From the NCBI GenBank assembly GCA_013213745.1, contig JABSQH010000009.1, positions 1-53,913 of the forward strand: a stretch of DNA of 53,913 nucleotides. The letters are read 5' to 3'. The translations under genes and the position numbers were made by a program. The DNA comes from Ilumatobacteraceae bacterium. GTDB lineage: Bacteria; Actinomycetota; Acidimicrobiia; Acidimicrobiales; Ilumatobacteraceae. The notes beneath the pieces were generated by a model. It ran no database searches. It was not told where the DNA came from and saw only the letters and a program-made list of their open reading frames with translations. This document shows positions 1 through 9,973 of this stretch, piece by piece (the first letter of the stretch is position 1; each line of letters begins with the position of its first letter).

Positions 1-1
1 C

Positions 2-530
2 GGTGCCGGCTGCGGCGCAGGTCCCCGCGCGGCATCAGGTGATCGTGAGGTGGAGTTCAGGCAGCGCGCAGCTACCGGGGCGGAGAGTTGGATCGATCGC
101 TTCCGCCTCGCCTGAAAGGTCCGCTCCGATGCACTCCACCGCTGGCACTCTCAACACGACAACGACGCCTTTGTTGGCGACGATTGCGGCTACGTCAACA
201 CGCCGATCGGGAGTTCAGCAGCATCGAGGGTGTCGCCCTGAGTCCGACCACCGACGGCGAGCTGTGCGGGTATCTCTCGGTGCAGCTCGTCGACCCGGTG
301 GGTGTGGCTCGCGACGGGCATTTCACCATCAGCAACGCCAACATCGACCCTGACTCCGACGACTTCGAACTCCAGATCGACCATCCTTCAGGAGTCAGGC
401 GTACGGCGTGCTCGTCGGCGAGCCGACCGTCGACGGTGGACAGTCCTATTCCGCGATGCTGTGCGACACAGGGAGCGACGTCCCTGCGGTCGAGGTCCAG
501 TCACTGGTCATCGCGCCGATCGTCGCCTGA
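2..530 (+). pseudogene. Remnant of an unidentified, probably extracytoplasmic protein gene, broken by frameshifts
   Basis: Three stretches of credible protein lie in three frames. The first (from about 116) reads through FVGDDCGYVNTPIG. The second (about 205-390) includes SSIEGVALSPTTDGELCGYL and SNANIDPDSDDFELQIDH. The third (about 399-530) includes YGVLVGEPTVDGGQSYSAML and ends at a TGA. They run in order with no stop within each block, as expected of one gene with at least two indels. The composition is rich in D, S, T and G with a few Cys, like a secreted or cell-surface protein. I do not recognise a family and no start is visible, so the 5' part may lie outside the window. Sequencing indels near a contig end are the alternative to genuine decay. 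Confidence 0.45.
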
Positions 531-573
531 TCGCGACTTCGATCTTTGGATTGCGAGCCGTCCAGGCGCGCCG

Positions 574-1233
574 TCAGAACAGGCGAAGTTCGTCGGGGCG
601 CAGGCCGCGGAGATCGTCGTAGTCGACCTCGACCCAGCGGAAACCGCGCGACTCGGCCAAGACTCGTGCTTGTGGCTTGACGACCTGTGCGACGAACACC
701 CCGCGCACGTCGCCGAGCGTGGAATCGAGTTCGAGACGCTCGATGTATCTGGACAGCTGCTCGACGCCGTCGATTTCGCCTCGACGCTTGACCTCGACCG
801 CCACGACACCATCGTCGGCATCGCGACACAACAGATCGACCGGGCCGATTGCCGTCGGATACTCACGGCGCACCAGCCGCAGCCCGTCCTCGATCGATTC
901 CGGGCGGGCCGCAAGGAGCTCTTGCAGGTGGGCTTCCACCCCGTCTTTTTGTAGGCCAGGGTCCTCACCCAGCTCGGCGTCGACGTCGCTCAACACTTCA
1001 AAGAGCGTGATCGTCAACGTCTCGCCTTTCGGGTTGGCGACTGTCCAGGTCGAATCGTCGATGTTCAAAGTGTTCGGGGCGTTCATCCAGTTCAGCGGCT
1101 TGTAGGCCCCGCCGTCGGCATGAATCGCCACACAGCCATCGGCTTTCACCATGATCAGCCGGGTGGCTTCGGGGAGATGAGCATCGAGCCGACCCGAGTA
1201 GTCGACCGAGCAACGAGCGATGACCAGACGCAC
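574..1233 (-). CDS. nucS: Mismatch-specific endonuclease NucS/EndoMS
   Basis: 219 residues, GTG start, close to the usual NucS length of about 220-230. NucS cuts both strands at mismatches and provides the non-canonical mismatch repair of most actinobacteria and many archaea, which lack MutS/MutL. The N-terminal half is the DNA-binding/dimerisation part (starts [16 protein letters not shown], contains [12 protein letters not shown]). The C-terminal half is a RecB-like nuclease with [20 protein letters not shown], where D132, E147 and K149 form the D-ExK active site, followed by the QLSRYI helix (Q160). The C-terminus ends in LRLF, which resembles a clamp-binding tail; this last point is inference. 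It lies 11 bases downstream of the AarF-like gene on the same strand and is probably co-transcribed with it. Confidence 0.93.
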   Translation of the reverse strand: MRLVIARCSVDYSGRLDAHLPEATRLIMVKADGCVAIHADGGAYKPLNWMNAPNTLNIDDSTWTVANPKGETLTITLFEVLSDVDAELGEDPGLQKDGVEAHLQELLAARPESIEDGLRLVRREYPTAIGPVDLLCRDADDGVVAVEVKRRGEIDGVEQLSRYIERLELDSTLGDVRGVFVAQVVKPQARVLAESRGFRWVEVDYDDLRGLRPDELRLF

Positions 1234-1244
1234 GGGCGGCGACG

Positions 1245-2858
1245 CTATCCGGGCAAGCGCGGTCGGTCCGTTTCGATGTGATCGCGCATCCGTTTCTGGA
1301 TCAGCGCACGACGCTCCTGGAGCTGCCGGTAGGTCAGTTGGTCGACACTCTCGTCGAGGCCGAGCGCGACACGCGCACCGCCCACGTCGAACTCGACCGA
1401 GTCTGGGTCGATGCCCAACTCGCGGCCGAGTCGGTCGCCATGTTTTTGGGCGAATAGCACCGAGATGGTCGCCACTTCGCCGAGCAGGTCGAGGTCGGGC
1501 GCGAGCCGAGCGATGGCGCCGTCGATGAACACCATGTTCTTGACGTACAGCATCAGTTCCTTCGGCAGCTTGGCGCCGTACCCGAGCATCGCTGTGACCA
1601 CACGCTGCACCTCTTTGACCATTTCCTCCCCGCTGAGGGTGGTCGCGTCGATGGGGGGCCGGTCGAGGCGCAGGTCGGAAATCACCGCGTCGAGGTCGGT
1701 GTCGGGCGGGAGTGCGCCGAGATCGCGCAGCGCCGCCATCTGCGTGCGTGGATCGTTGGTGGTCGCGCCAAGCATGAGCCGGAGGAAGGCGTTTCGCCGA
1801 GCGCCGTCGAGCCGAGCGACGATGCCGTAGTCGAGCAGCGCTGTGCGGCCGTCCTGCATCACGAACAGGTTGCCCCCGTGGAGGTCGCCATGGAAGATGC
1901 CTTCGACGATCGCTCCTTCCATGAACGCGACCATCGCGGTACGGACGACCTGCTCGGTGTCGATGCCGGCGTCGCGCATTCCGGCGACGTCGTCGAACTT
2001 GAACCCGGCGACGCGTTCCATCACCAACACCTGTCGTGTGACGAGTCGGGGGTGCGGTCGCGGGACGACGTAGAACTCTTGGTCGAGGTCGTGCAACATC
2101 GTGGCGACGTCGAGCATGTTCGCCGCCTCGAGACGAAAGTCGAGTTCTTCCACGATCGTCTCCGCGAACAACTCGACGAGCGCCGGCGGGTTCGCCAGCG
2201 CGGCCACCGGAATGCGACCGATCAGATACGGCGCCAACCAGGCCATGACGCGTAGGTCCTTGCGGACGAACGCATCGACGGTCGGCCGTTGCACCTTGAC
2301 CACGACGTCTTCGCCGGTGCGCAGTCGAGCCGCATGGACCTGGGCGATCGAGGCGGCCGCGAGCGCAGTTGGTTCGAACGACTCGAACACGTCTTCCAAC
2401 CGGCGGCCGAGGTCGCGTTCCACGGTCTCGCGGACGACTTCGAAGGGCTCGGCAGGGACCTGATCGCGGCAGCGTTTGAACTCTTCGACCAGCTCGGCGG
2501 GGAACAGGCCTTCGCCTGACGAGATGATCTGGCCCAGCTTGATATACGTCGGCCCGAGTGTTTCTGCTGCCAGCCGAAGGCGTTTCGACAGGTCGGCCCG
2601 ACTCTGCTCGGGGGACCCGAATCGCCCGCGGCGACGGTTGATCGCCCACGGCGCGAGCGCCTTCCCGAGCCGCCCGAGCACCGTGATCACCCGCGCCCCT
2701 GGTGGGAGACGCGACGGTCGAGTCAGCTCGGGAACCGCCGCCTGCGCGGCCACCCGGCGCTGATCGATGTTGGCGAGCCACGAGATGTCGTTGCGGTCGA
2801 GCACCCACGGGGCGTGTTCGGTGAACGAGCCCCAGGCAAGGTCGTCGGCAGCGGTCAC
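1245..2858 (-). CDS. UbiB/AarF (ABC1) family atypical kinase-like protein
   Basis: 537 residues from the GTG at 2858; the frame is open further upstream (to 2951), but that stretch looks non-coding and runs towards the divergent VOC gene. Hallmarks of the UbiB/ADCK family are visible: KLGQ (residues 107-110), the alanine-rich nucleotide loop [13 protein letters not shown] (about 166-178), VVKVQRP with the ATP-binding Lys188, EELDFRLEA (about 237-245), the catalytic HGDLHGGN (323-330) and metal-binding LLDYG (341-345). Family members act at the membrane in isoprenoid-quinone or other lipid metabolism. In menaquinone-using actinobacteria the substrate is unknown, so no specific role is claimed. 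The last ~60 residues are charged. It is the first gene of a probable two-gene unit with nucS. Confidence 0.88.
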   Translation of the reverse strand: MTAADDLAWGSFTEHAPWVLDRNDISWLANIDQRRVAAQAAVPELTRPSRLPPGARVITVLGRLGKALAPWAINRRRGRFGSPEQSRADLSKRLRLAAETLGPTYIKLGQIISSGEGLFPAELVEEFKRCRDQVPAEPFEVVRETVERDLGRRLEDVFESFEPTALAAASIAQVHAARLRTGEDVVVKVQRPTVDAFVRKDLRVMAWLAPYLIGRIPVAALANPPALVELFAETIVEELDFRLEAANMLDVATMLHDLDQEFYVVPRPHPRLVTRQVLVMERVAGFKFDDVAGMRDAGIDTEQVVRTAMVAFMEGAIVEGIFHGDLHGGNLFVMQDGRTALLDYGIVARLDGARRNAFLRLMLGATTNDPRTQMAALRDLGALPPDTDLDAVISDLRLDRPPIDATTLSGEEMVKEVQRVVTAMLGYGAKLPKELMLYVKNMVFIDGAIARLAPDLDLLGEVATISVLFAQKHGDRLGRELGIDPDSVEFDVGGARVALGLDESVDQLTYRQLQERRALIQKRMRDHIETDRPRLPG

Positions 2859-2960
2859 GGTGACATGATGCCTGACTCGACCACAGAACCGCTGGTGGTG
2901 CCTGGAAAACAGGGTGTGACGATCGTTGTCCGCACCCGCGGTGCATGTCATGATTCGCGG

Positions 2961-3431
2961 GTGAGCGACTCTCGACCGTTTCGTGTGCTCGGTATCCAGC
3001 AGATCGCAATTGGTGGCTTGGACAAAGGCGCGTTGAGCGGCCTGTGGTCAGGCCTCTTCGGCGTGGAAACCGTCGACACCTACCGCAGTGACTCCGAGAA
3101 CGTCGATGAGGACATCCTGCGCCTGGGGGCCGGACCGCACGCGGTCGAGATCGATCTGATGCAGCCGCTCGATCCAGAGCGCTCGCCAAAGGTTCACGTG
3201 CCCACGCTGAATCACGTCGGATTGTGGATTGACGACCTCGCTGCGTGCGTCGACTGGCTGACCGAACAGGGGATGCGGTTCACGCCGGGTGGTATCCGCA
3301 AGGGTGCCGCAGGACACGATGTGTGCTTCATCCATCCGAAGGGCAACGAAGCCACGCCGCGGAGCGGCGAAGGGGTGCTGATCGAGTTGGTGCAGGCTCC
3401 GCCGGACGTCATCGCCGCGCTCGGTGGCTGA
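2961..3431 (+). CDS. VOC-superfamily (glyoxalase/epimerase-like) protein
   Basis: 156 residues, GTG start at [19 protein letters not shown]. The protein has the paired beta-alpha-beta-beta-beta look of vicinal-oxygen-chelate proteins: an N-terminal half with IQQIAIGG and [10 protein letters not shown], a central acidic AVEIDLMQP, and a second half with [18 protein letters not shown] and VCFIHPKG, ending in [10 protein letters not shown]. His in LNHVG and Glu in LIELVQ sit where methylmalonyl-CoA epimerases and glyoxalases bind a divalent metal. The CoA-linked neighbours (a decayed CaiB transferase, a crotonase) make an acyl-CoA substrate plausible, but the sequence does not prove it. The last 8 bases overlap the start of the next gene, so the two are translationally coupled. 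Confidence 0.8.
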   Translation: MSDSRPFRVLGIQQIAIGGLDKGALSGLWSGLFGVETVDTYRSDSENVDEDILRLGAGPHAVEIDLMQPLDPERSPKVHVPTLNHVGLWIDDLAACVDWLTEQGMRFTPGGIRKGAAGHDVCFIHPKGNEATPRSGEGVLIELVQAPPDVIAALGG

Positions 3432-5076
3432 TCAGCACGCGCCATCCTGGTTGGTGCACACCGCCACCAGCCAGCGGTACCCGGTGTACTCCCGGGCGTT
3501 CGCGACCGACACGTTGCCGGGTCCGATTGGCCCGCTGACTGCTGGACTCACATGGGAGACCGGAGTGTTGGAGGGCTGGCGCGACGCATTTGTCGACGTT
3601 GGTGCATTCGAGATGAGTGAACTCACCGCCGAGGCGATCAATCCGGTCGGGGCGGTGATCACCGGATTCGTGTACGTGAATCACAGCCTCCTGCGAGTGC
3701 TCGCCGTGCGCTCCGGAATCGGGGCGGACGTCGCCGCGTATCTCCTCGGCGCGGCGCGTCCGGGCGCACCGGTCGAGGTGCTGCAACCGCTCGACGTCGA
3801 CGAAGCCGCAACGGCGCGCGTGCGAGCTCGGCTGGACGGCATCGCCCAGGCACGACAGGTCCCAGCGCTCGACGCACACACGCAGTTGGCCAACGAATTG
3901 CGTAACGCACGACCTGCACTCGATGAACTCGATGGTGGCGCGCTGGTCGCAAGAGCTCGCTCGATGACCGGACACGTCCGCTCGATGGTCAACGATCTCG
4001 TATCGCTTGGCATGCTGCTGTCGCTGGCCATCGAGCGACTGCACGAACTCGCCCCGACGCTCGTCCTCCCGATGATCGCCGTCGGTGGCGATGCTGAGCA
4101 GTCGCAGCCAGCGAGCGTCTTGTGGCGTCTCTCTCGCCTGCGCGACGGGTCGGATGAGTTCGTCGATCAATTCCTCGACTTCGTGCGCCAGTTCGGTGGG
4201 CAGGGGCCCGAGGCGTGGGATCCGGTACGCCCGTCGTTCGAATCCGAGCCGCAGCTCGCCCTGTCGCTCGTCGAGCAGATGCGTGGAGTGGGGGCCGAGC
4301 GGTCGCCGTCGGCCAGATTGGCGCGGGTGATCGACGGACGCGAACGCGCACTCGACGAGGCGCTGCGCGACGTGCGTGGCGACGAGGAGGCAGTCGACGC
4401 CTTGGTCGTCGGGCAAGCGACGGCGCTGCGGCTGCAACTCTGGCGTGATCAGGCACGGGTCAACTGCCTGCGAACCATCAACGAGCAGCGGATGGCGGTA
4501 CTCGAGCTGGCCCGTCGTCACCTCGGCGATCCAGCAGCGCTGGCGATGATGAGCGTCGACGAACTCGAGCGGCTCGTCGAGGCTCCTGATGCTCGTGCGA
4601 CCAGCGTCGCCCAACGACTCTCAGAGTTCCAGACTTTGGAGTCGCGATCCCCACCGTTCTTCGTCGATTCCGGTGCGGGCACTCCGGCCGTGAGCGATCT
4701 GACGCCAGGCCCTCCAGGTGATCTCGAGGGAGCGCTCGGAGCAACAGCGGAGGCCAGCGGCGACATCGTCGGCGACCCGGGGGCGCCGGGCGTCGCAGTG
4801 GGTGTTGCGCGGGTGCTCCAGCTGCCAGCCGACGCGGGCGACTTCGGCCCTGGAGACGTGCTGATCGCGGAATCGCTCGACCACGCCTGGGCGTCGCTCT
4901 TGTTCGCCGCCGGCGCGGTGGTGTGTGGCGAGCGCCGGGCTCAGACGTATGCCGCGACCGTGGCCAGGGAGCTCGGAATCCCCTGTGTTGTCGGTTTGCC
5001 CGGCTGCACGGAACGGATCGTCGACGGCGACGCAATCTACGTCGACGGTACGGCGGGAACGGTGCGTCGCGGCTGA
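3424..5076 (+). CDS. Protein with C-terminal PEP-utilising (swivelling) mobile domain, phosphohistidine missing
   Basis: 550 residues; the GTG start overlaps the VOC stop by 8 bases. Residues about 1-430 are mostly helical and match no family I can name, although R/D/E-rich helices such as [16 protein letters not shown] suggest a PEP-synthase or rifampicin-phosphotransferase central region. Residues about 450-545 are a recognisable PEP-utilising mobile domain: [23 protein letters not shown] followed by [11 protein letters not shown] and the terminal [16 protein letters not shown]. In active members the phosphorylated histidine lies in an [13 protein letters not shown]-type motif. Here the corresponding residues are Thr508-Tyr509 ([13 protein letters not shown]), so the phosphotransfer histidine is absent. 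There is no ATP-grasp domain in the protein or next to it. A regulatory or binding role is more likely than catalysis (inference). Confidence 0.75.
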   Translation: MADQHAPSWLVHTATSQRYPVYSRAFATDTLPGPIGPLTAGLTWETGVLEGWRDAFVDVGAFEMSELTAEAINPVGAVITGFVYVNHSLLRVLAVRSGIGADVAAYLLGAARPGAPVEVLQPLDVDEAATARVRARLDGIAQARQVPALDAHTQLANELRNARPALDELDGGALVARARSMTGHVRSMVNDLVSLGMLLSLAIERLHELAPTLVLPMIAVGGDAEQSQPASVLWRLSRLRDGSDEFVDQFLDFVRQFGGQGPEAWDPVRPSFESEPQLALSLVEQMRGVGAERSPSARLARVIDGRERALDEALRDVRGDEEAVDALVVGQATALRLQLWRDQARVNCLRTINEQRMAVLELARRHLGDPAALAMMSVDELERLVEAPDARATSVAQRLSEFQTLESRSPPFFVDSGAGTPAVSDLTPGPPGDLEGALGATAEASGDIVGDPGAPGVAVGVARVLQLPADAGDFGPGDVLIAESLDHAWASLLFAAGAVVCGERRAQTYAATVARELGIPCVVGLPGCTERIVDGDAIYVDGTAGTVRRG

Positions 5077-5913
5077 TGGGACCGTCGATGACGAATGCCG
5101 AGTCTGCTTCACGTGGTCCGTTGGTCGGCGTCCGCGTGGTCGAACTCGCGATGTGGGTCGCCGGGCCTGCCGCCGGTGCGTTGTTCGCCGACTGGGGCGC
5201 CGACGTGATCAAGATCGAACGTCCAGGAGGCGACGCATACCGCGGCGCGATGAACCACGTCGGGCTCGAGATCGAGCCGCCGGGCCCGCTGGTCGAGCTC
5301 GACAATCGCGGCAAACGGTCGGTGGTCTTGGATCTTCCAGACGCACACGACCGGCGACCGTCGACGCGCTGCTCGCCAGCGCCGGCGTGCTGACCAAGCT
5401 GCACGAGCGCAGCGTCACGGGGCGCAGCGGTGTCGTCGAGGCCAGCTTGTTGCGCAGCGGAATGTACGCCGCGGGCTCGGATCTCGCCGCATATCAACGG
5501 TATGGACACGAGCTCTCGACCGCGCGCCGCGCGGAGTGCGAGACGCCGATGGTCAACAGCTACCGCGCTGGTGACGGTCGGTGGTTCTGGCTCCTGTGTC
5601 TCGAAGGTGAGCGACACTGGGCCGGGCTGGTGGCGGCGCTCGAGCGGCCCGAACTCGAGACCGAACCCCCGGTACGTCACCTCCGCAGGTCGGTTCGAGC
5701 ATCGTCGGGCACTGATTGCCGACCTCGACATGGCGTTCGCCGAGCCACGTTGGGGGAGTGGGCCACACGGTTCGGTCAGCACGACGTGTGGTGGCAGGCA
5801 CCGTCGCATCACTGTTCGATTTCGACGGGGTCGTGCCCACGCCGGGCGAGGTCCCGCAGCTCGGCGCACATACCGCCGAGGTGCGCGCCGAAGTCGAGTC
5901 GACCGATCGCTGA
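5076..5913 (+). pseudogene. Decayed family III CoA-transferase (CaiB/BaiF type)
   Basis: The start overlaps the previous stop (TGATG). The first ~85 codons are a clean CaiB N-terminus: GVRVVELAMWVAGPAAGALF, WGADVIKIERPGGDAYRG, LDNRGKRSVVLDL. The reading then changes frame near 5345 (ATVDALLASAGVL) and jumps directly to TGRSGVVEASLLRSGMYAAG. This skips roughly 100 residues, including the GDHxxG-type segment with the catalytic aspartate. Further frame changes follow near 5670 (RYVTSAGRFEHRRALIADLD), 5755 (RFGQHDVWWQAP) and 5805 (FDFDGVVPTPGEVPQLGAHT), with a second internal loss between the last two. The gene cannot make an active enzyme. It is the third cistron of the VOC/mobile-domain unit and faces the crotonase gene convergently. 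Confidence 0.88.
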
Positions 5914-5919
5914 TCCGAC

Positions 5920-6732
5920 TCAGAACGCCGGGGGCCGCTTGGCGCGCAACGCAGCGACGCCCTCGCGGTACTCCGCAGTACCCATTGCCTCGTCGAGCAG
6001 TTGCAGCGAGTCGTCGACCGAGGCGGCCGGATCGTGCCGCAGGAGGTCGGCCACGAGCTGTTTCTTCGTCGTCGACACCGCCTGTGGCCCAGTCGTCGCC
6101 ACCAGCTGGTGGGCGTAGTCGAGCGCCGCCGCAAGCGCCGCGTCACCGTCGCCGAGGACGTCGTTCCACAGGCCCCAACCCGCGGTGTCCGCGCCGGTCA
6201 CGACTCGCCCTGAGTACAGGAGATCTACTGCGCGGGTCACGCCGATCAAACGGGGCAATATCCAGGTCAGTCCATACTCCGCAGGCAGCCCGATCTTCGG
6301 CGCTGCGGTCGTGAGTTTGGCGGTGGCGCTCACGAACCGCAGGTCGCAGAACGCAACGAGCGACAGGGCCACTCCAGCGCAGGCGCCGTTGACGGCGGCG
6401 ATGATCGGATGTCGGTATCCGAGTTGCCAGGCCAACGCTGCGTCGAGGCGGTCGCCGCCGCCCGGAGCCGGCGGCTCTGACGGCAGTCCCGGGTCGTACC
6501 CACCCGACTCGGCGTGCCCGGCGAGTGCGGTCGCATCGCCGCCGACACAAAATGCTGGCGGTGTGCCGGTGACGACGACCGCACGCACGTCGTTGCGCGT
6601 TTCGAGCTCGGCCATCGCCGCGAGATACTCGTGGTGCATTCGGCCGGTCCACGCGTTGTGGCGATGTGGCCGATTGAGGGTCACGGTCGCCACCTGCCGA
6701 CCTACATCGACGAGGACGGTCGATTCGCTCAT
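5920..6732 (-). CDS. Enoyl-CoA hydratase/isomerase (crotonase) family protein
   Basis: 270 residues starting MSESTVLVDVGRQVATVTLN. The crotonase fold is clear: LNRPHRHNAWT, VVVTGTPPAFCVGGD (oxyanion-hole loop), HPIIAAVNGACAGVALSL (second oxyanion loop), FCDLRFVSATAKLTTAAPKI, GLPAEYGLTWILPRLIG and a C-terminal helical tail ending RAKRPPAF. Of the two glutamates of true hydratases, one is retained in GLPAEYG; at the position of the other the protein has the hydrophobic/Ser sequence ALSL. The exact reaction (hydration, isomerisation or thioester hydrolysis) cannot be read from the sequence. It is the last gene of the ettA-IMPase-crotonase operon, 7 bases after the preceding stop. Confidence 0.88.
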   Translation of the reverse strand: MSESTVLVDVGRQVATVTLNRPHRHNAWTGRMHHEYLAAMAELETRNDVRAVVVTGTPPAFCVGGDATALAGHAESGGYDPGLPSEPPAPGGGDRLDAALAWQLGYRHPIIAAVNGACAGVALSLVAFCDLRFVSATAKLTTAAPKIGLPAEYGLTWILPRLIGVTRAVDLLYSGRVVTGADTAGWGLWNDVLGDGDAALAAALDYAHQLVATTGPQAVSTTKKQLVADLLRHDPAASVDDSLQLLDEAMGTAEYREGVAALRAKRPPAF

Positions 6733-6739
6733 CGCACCG

Positions 6740-7504
6740 TCATCCCCACAGCGACTCGAGCACACCGTCGGCGAGCTCTGGGCGGCACACGATGAGGTCT
6801 GGTAGCCACGGATCGCGATCGTTGTAGACCAGCGGCGAGCCATCGATTCGGCTCGCGTGCAGGCCGGCGGCGAGGGCGACCGCCGCCGGCGCAGCCGAAT
6901 CCCACTGATACATCCCACCGTCGTGCACGTAGATGTCGGCATGGCCGAGCAGGACGGCCATCGACTTTGCGCCAGCGGAGCCCAAGCGAATCGCATCGCA
7001 CTGCAGTCCTTCGGCGACGAGGACGGCGGCGTACGGCGCACGAGTGCGGGACGTCACCAGTCGGGGCCGCTCCCGGGTCGTCGGCGGGACCGGTTCTGGC
7101 GGGTCGGTGGTGAACGTGCGTTCCAGAGCGGGCAGCGAGACCGCTCCGGCGCCGAAGCCACCGCGCTCCCAAAGTGCGACATGGACCGCCCAATCGTCGC
7201 GGCCCTGCTCACTGAATTCGCGGGTGCCATCGAGCGGATCGATGATCCACACTCGCTCGGCGTCGAACCGCCGCGGATCCTCACGGCCCTCTTCGGAGAG
7301 CACGGCGTCGTCGGGGCGCGTGCGGGCCAATTCGGCTGCCAGGTACTCCTGGGCGATGGCATCGCCGGCGTCTTTCACGTCCCAGGTGGACGCGCCGGCA
7401 GCGAAGAGTTGTTCGCGGAGCGCAACGAGCCGTCGGCCCGCCTCCGTCGCCAACCTGCCCGCGAGGGCGACGTCGGTCTCCTCAATGTCGAGGGCGTTGC
7501 TCAC
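6740..7504 (-). CDS. Inositol monophosphatase-family / 3'(2'),5'-bisphosphate nucleotidase (CysQ-like)
   Basis: 254 residues; the GTG start overlaps the ettA stop by 4 bases (GTGA). Metal-binding motifs of the lithium-sensitive phosphatase family are present in order: a LSEEGRED loop (Glu ligand), WIIDPLDGTREF (the signature DPLDGT, two Asp ligands) and GGMYQWDSAAPAAV (third Asp, family signature 2). The C-terminal SPLVYNDRD and SAGAKSMAVLLG elements fit the CysQ branch, which removes 3'-phosphoadenosine 5'-phosphate left over from sulfate assimilation, but inositol or fructose bisphosphate cannot be excluded. The tight overlaps on both sides show it belongs to the ettA operon. Confidence 0.87.
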   Translation of the reverse strand: MSNALDIEETDVALAGRLATEAGRRLVALREQLFAAGASTWDVKDAGDAIAQEYLAAELARTRPDDAVLSEEGREDPRRFDAERVWIIDPLDGTREFSEQGRDDWAVHVALWERGGFGAGAVSLPALERTFTTDPPEPVPPTTRERPRLVTSRTRAPYAAVLVAEGLQCDAIRLGSAGAKSMAVLLGHADIYVHDGGMYQWDSAAPAAVALAAGLHASRIDGSPLVYNDRDPWLPDLIVCRPELADGVLESLWG

Positions 7505-9174
7505 GCCAGCTTCTTGTACTTGATGCGATGCGGTTGGTCGGCAGCGGCGCCGAGTTCTGCCTTGCGGCGCTCCTCGTATTCTGAGAAGTTCCCCTCGAAC
7601 CAGCGCACCTGGCTGTCGCCTTCGAAGGCCAGCACATGTGTCGCAATGCGATCGAGGAACCACCTGTCGTGGGAGATCACGACGGCACATCCGGGGAACG
7701 ACTCGAGGCCGGCCTCGAGCGCCCGCAACGTGTCGACGTCGAGATCGTTGGTCGGCTCGTCGAGCAACAGCACGTTACCGCCCGACTTCAGCAACTTGGC
7801 CAGGTGGACACGATTGCGCTCACCACCCGAGAGGTCGCCGACCCGCTTGCCGTGATCGGTGCCCTTGAAATTGAAGCTCGATACGTATGCCCGGCCGTGG
7901 ATCTCGCGGCCGCCGACGTCGAGTACCTCAGCACCTCCGGTGATCTCCTCGAATACGGTCGCGTCCGGATCGAGGTCGTCCCGGTCCTGATCGACGTAGC
8001 TCAGATCCACGGAGTCACCGAGGTCGATCGAGCCCGCGTCGGGCTGCTCGCGGCCTGCGAGCATCTTGAACAGCGTGGTCTTGCCGGCGCCGTTCGGGCC
8101 GATGATCCCGACGATCCCGGCCGGAGGCAGCGAGAACGAGAGGTCTTCGATCAGCAGTCGATCGCCGAACCCCTTGCGAAGGCCGCTGACCTCGATGACC
8201 TTGTCGCCGAGTCGCTGACCCGGAGGGATGGTGATCTCCAGTTCGGATGCTCCGCCGCCGGCGGCGTTGGCCTCGGCGTGCAGCTTCTCGTAGGCCGCAA
8301 GGCGGGCCTTGCCCTTCGCCTGGCGAGCTTTCGGGGCCATGCGCACCCATTCGAGTTCGCGCCGCAGGGTGCGTCGGCGGCTCTCGTTCGAGCGTTCCTC
8401 GGCTTCGAGCCGGGCCTCTTTCTGTTCCAGCCAGCTCGAGTAGTTGCCTTCGAAGGGAATCCCGCGGCCACGGTCGAGTTCGAGAATCCACTTCGCGACG
8501 TTGTCGAGGAAGTATCGATCGTGGGTGATGGCCACGACGGTGCCGGCGTAGTCGCCGAGAAAGCGCTCCAGCCAGTCGACCGACTCGGCGTCGAGATGGT
8601 TGGTCGGTTCGTCGAGGAGTAGGAGGTCCGGCCGTGACAGCAGGAGACGACACAAGGCCACGCGTCGTCGCTCACCCCCGGACAGCACCGCAACGTCGGC
8701 ATCGTCGGGTGGGCAACGCAGCGCGTCCATGGCGATGTCGACGTTGCGCTCGAGGCTCCACGCGTCCGTAGCGGCGATCTTGTCTTCGAGCTGCGCCTGC
8801 TCTTTGCCGATCTTGTCGTAGTCGGCGTCGGGGTCGGCCCACATCGCCATCACTTCGTTGTAGCGATCGATGATCGCCTGCACTTCGGCGACCCCGTCCA
8901 TCACGTTGCCCTTGACGTCTTTGGTGGCGTCGAGCTGAGGTTCCTGGGCGAGGTAGCCCACGGTGAATCCTTGCGTCAGGCGGGCTTCGCCGGAGTAGCC
9001 GTCGTCGAGGCCGGCCATGATCTTCAGCAAGCTCGACTTGCCGGCGCCGTTCGAGCCGAGTACGCCGATCTTCGCCCCGGGGTAGAACGACAGCGAGATG
9101 TTCTCGAGCACCGTCTTGTCGGGCGGGTAGTGCCGGGCGAGCTTGTACGCCTGGTAAATGAATTCGTGCGCCAT
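7501..9174 (-). CDS. ettA: Energy-dependent translational throttle protein EttA (ABC-F)
   Basis: 557 residues from the ATG at 9174 ([20 protein letters not shown]), the family's usual length and start. It has two ABC ATPase domains in tandem: Walker [13 protein letters not shown] and [12 protein letters not shown], signatures [15 protein letters not shown] and [15 protein letters not shown], and Walker [21 protein letters not shown] and [16 protein letters not shown]. The EttA arm insertion ([20 protein letters not shown]) lies between motifs of the first domain, and a charged linker ([20 protein letters not shown]) joins the two domains. EttA binds the ribosomal E site and gates entry into elongation according to the ADP/ATP ratio. 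The repeat pair described below lies just upstream, between this gene and the flavin reductase. Confidence 0.96.
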   Translation of the reverse strand: MAHEFIYQAYKLARHYPPDKTVLENISLSFYPGAKIGVLGSNGAGKSSLLKIMAGLDDGYSGEARLTQGFTVGYLAQEPQLDATKDVKGNVMDGVAEVQAIIDRYNEVMAMWADPDADYDKIGKEQAQLEDKIAATDAWSLERNVDIAMDALRCPPDDADVAVLSGGERRRVALCRLLLSRPDLLLLDEPTNHLDAESVDWLERFLGDYAGTVVAITHDRYFLDNVAKWILELDRGRGIPFEGNYSSWLEQKEARLEAEERSNESRRRTLRRELEWVRMAPKARQAKGKARLAAYEKLHAEANAAGGGASELEITIPPGQRLGDKVIEVSGLRKGFGDRLLIEDLSFSLPPAGIVGIIGPNGAGKTTLFKMLAGREQPDAGSIDLGDSVDLSYVDQDRDDLDPDATVFEEITGGAEVLDVGGREIHGRAYVSSFNFKGTDHGKRVGDLSGGERNRVHLAKLLKSGGNVLLLDEPTNDLDVDTLRALEAGLESFPGCAVVISHDRWFLDRIATHVLAFEGDSQVRWFEGNFSEYEERRKAELGAAADQPHRIKYKKLA

Positions 9175-9197
9175 GTGGCCTCCGAGACTACGTGCCT

Positions 9198-9447
9198 CCC
9201 CGAAATTCCGGGGATTTCGTCCGTATTGCGCACGTTCTGGCGACAAGAACGGCCAGATCGGAGCTCTCCACCGCCGTTCGTCCGTCTGGAGAAGATCGTC
9301 GGGTTTCCTCCAAGACCCCTTCGCTGCGGGCGTTCAACGTGGGTGGCATGAGTAAGTCAGTTGTATCTCGCTGCCAGCGTCGTAGTGCGCGCCAGTTCTG
9401 TTCGCGAGAACGTGCGGAAATCGCACGGAATCCTCGGAAATTTTGAT
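9198..9447. repeat. Inverted pair of the intergenic CGTGCG-hairpin repeat (units A and B)
   Basis: Unit A (9198-9240, plus orientation) begins CCGAAATTCCGGGGATTTCG and continues to GCGCACGTTCTGG. Unit B (about 9385-9447, minus orientation) reads on the minus strand AAATTTCCGAGGATTCCGTG, then CGCACGTTCTCGCGAAC. Aligned by eye, the two agree over about 50 bases with a few substitutions. They face each other across about 150 bases with no convincing open frame. The whole 278-base gap between ettA and the flavin reductase is essentially this element. Related units occur near 20599, 27626 and 30658. Confidence 0.72.
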
Positions 9448-9452
9448 GGGGC

Positions 9453-9950
9453 TCAGTGGCGTTTGACGCCGCCGTATTTCATGCGCGTGTCGCTCATCGC
9501 GGCGGCGCGGGCGTCGTCGTCGTTGATCCCGGCGTCGACGATCTCGCCGACGAAGAGGGTGTGTGTGCCGAGCTCCATCTCCTTGCGCACCTCGCAGTCC
9601 ATCCAGGCAATCGCCTCCTCGAAGATCGGCGCGCCGGTGATGGCGGAGCCCACGGTTCGTCCGTTCAGCGTTGCGCCGTCGTCGACGGCGGGCTTGGAGA
9701 ACTTGACGAACGGACGGGTGTCGTCGCTGCTCCACAGGTTGATCGAGAACGCGCCGCTCTCACTGATCAGCCGGTGGGTCACCGCAGTGTTGTCGACGCC
9801 GATTCCGATCAGCACCGGCTCCATCGACAGCTGCGTGATCCAGCTGGTGGTCATCGCGTTTCGTTCGCCGTCGTGTGCCGAGCCGACCAACGCCAGTGCA
9901 TTGGGAATCTTCCAGGTCAACTTGTTGAGCAGCTCGTCGGAGAGGGCCAT
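9453..9950 (-). CDS. Flavin reductase-like, FMN-binding split-barrel protein
   Basis: 165 residues starting MALSDELLNKLTWKIPNALA. It matches the flavin-reductase-like domain: ALALVGSAHDGERNAMTTSW (the G-x-R-NAMT-SW flavin-binding region), LSMEPVLIGIGVDNTAVTHR, GAFSINLWS and the conserved end EMELGTHTLFVGEIVDAG. Members reduce or bind flavin for partner monooxygenases or act as short-chain FMN proteins; no partner is next to it. It ends 278 bases upstream of ettA, with a repeat pair between, and is divergent from the nucleotidyltransferase gene with 23 bases between the two starts. Confidence 0.85.
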   Translation of the reverse strand: MALSDELLNKLTWKIPNALALVGSAHDGERNAMTTSWITQLSMEPVLIGIGVDNTAVTHRLISESGAFSINLWSSDDTRPFVKFSKPAVDDGATLNGRTVGSAITGAPIFEEAIAWMDCEVRKEMELGTHTLFVGEIVDAGINDDDARAAAMSDTRMKYGGVKRH

Positions 9951-9973
9951 GACCGTCAGGGTAGGTTGCGCCG

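Noticed and set aside
574-3189. An 871-codon minus-strand open frame covering nucS and the AarF-like gene
   Set aside because: Only the last 219 codons are real (nucS); the rest is an Arg/Pro-rich shadow of the AarF-like gene in another frame.
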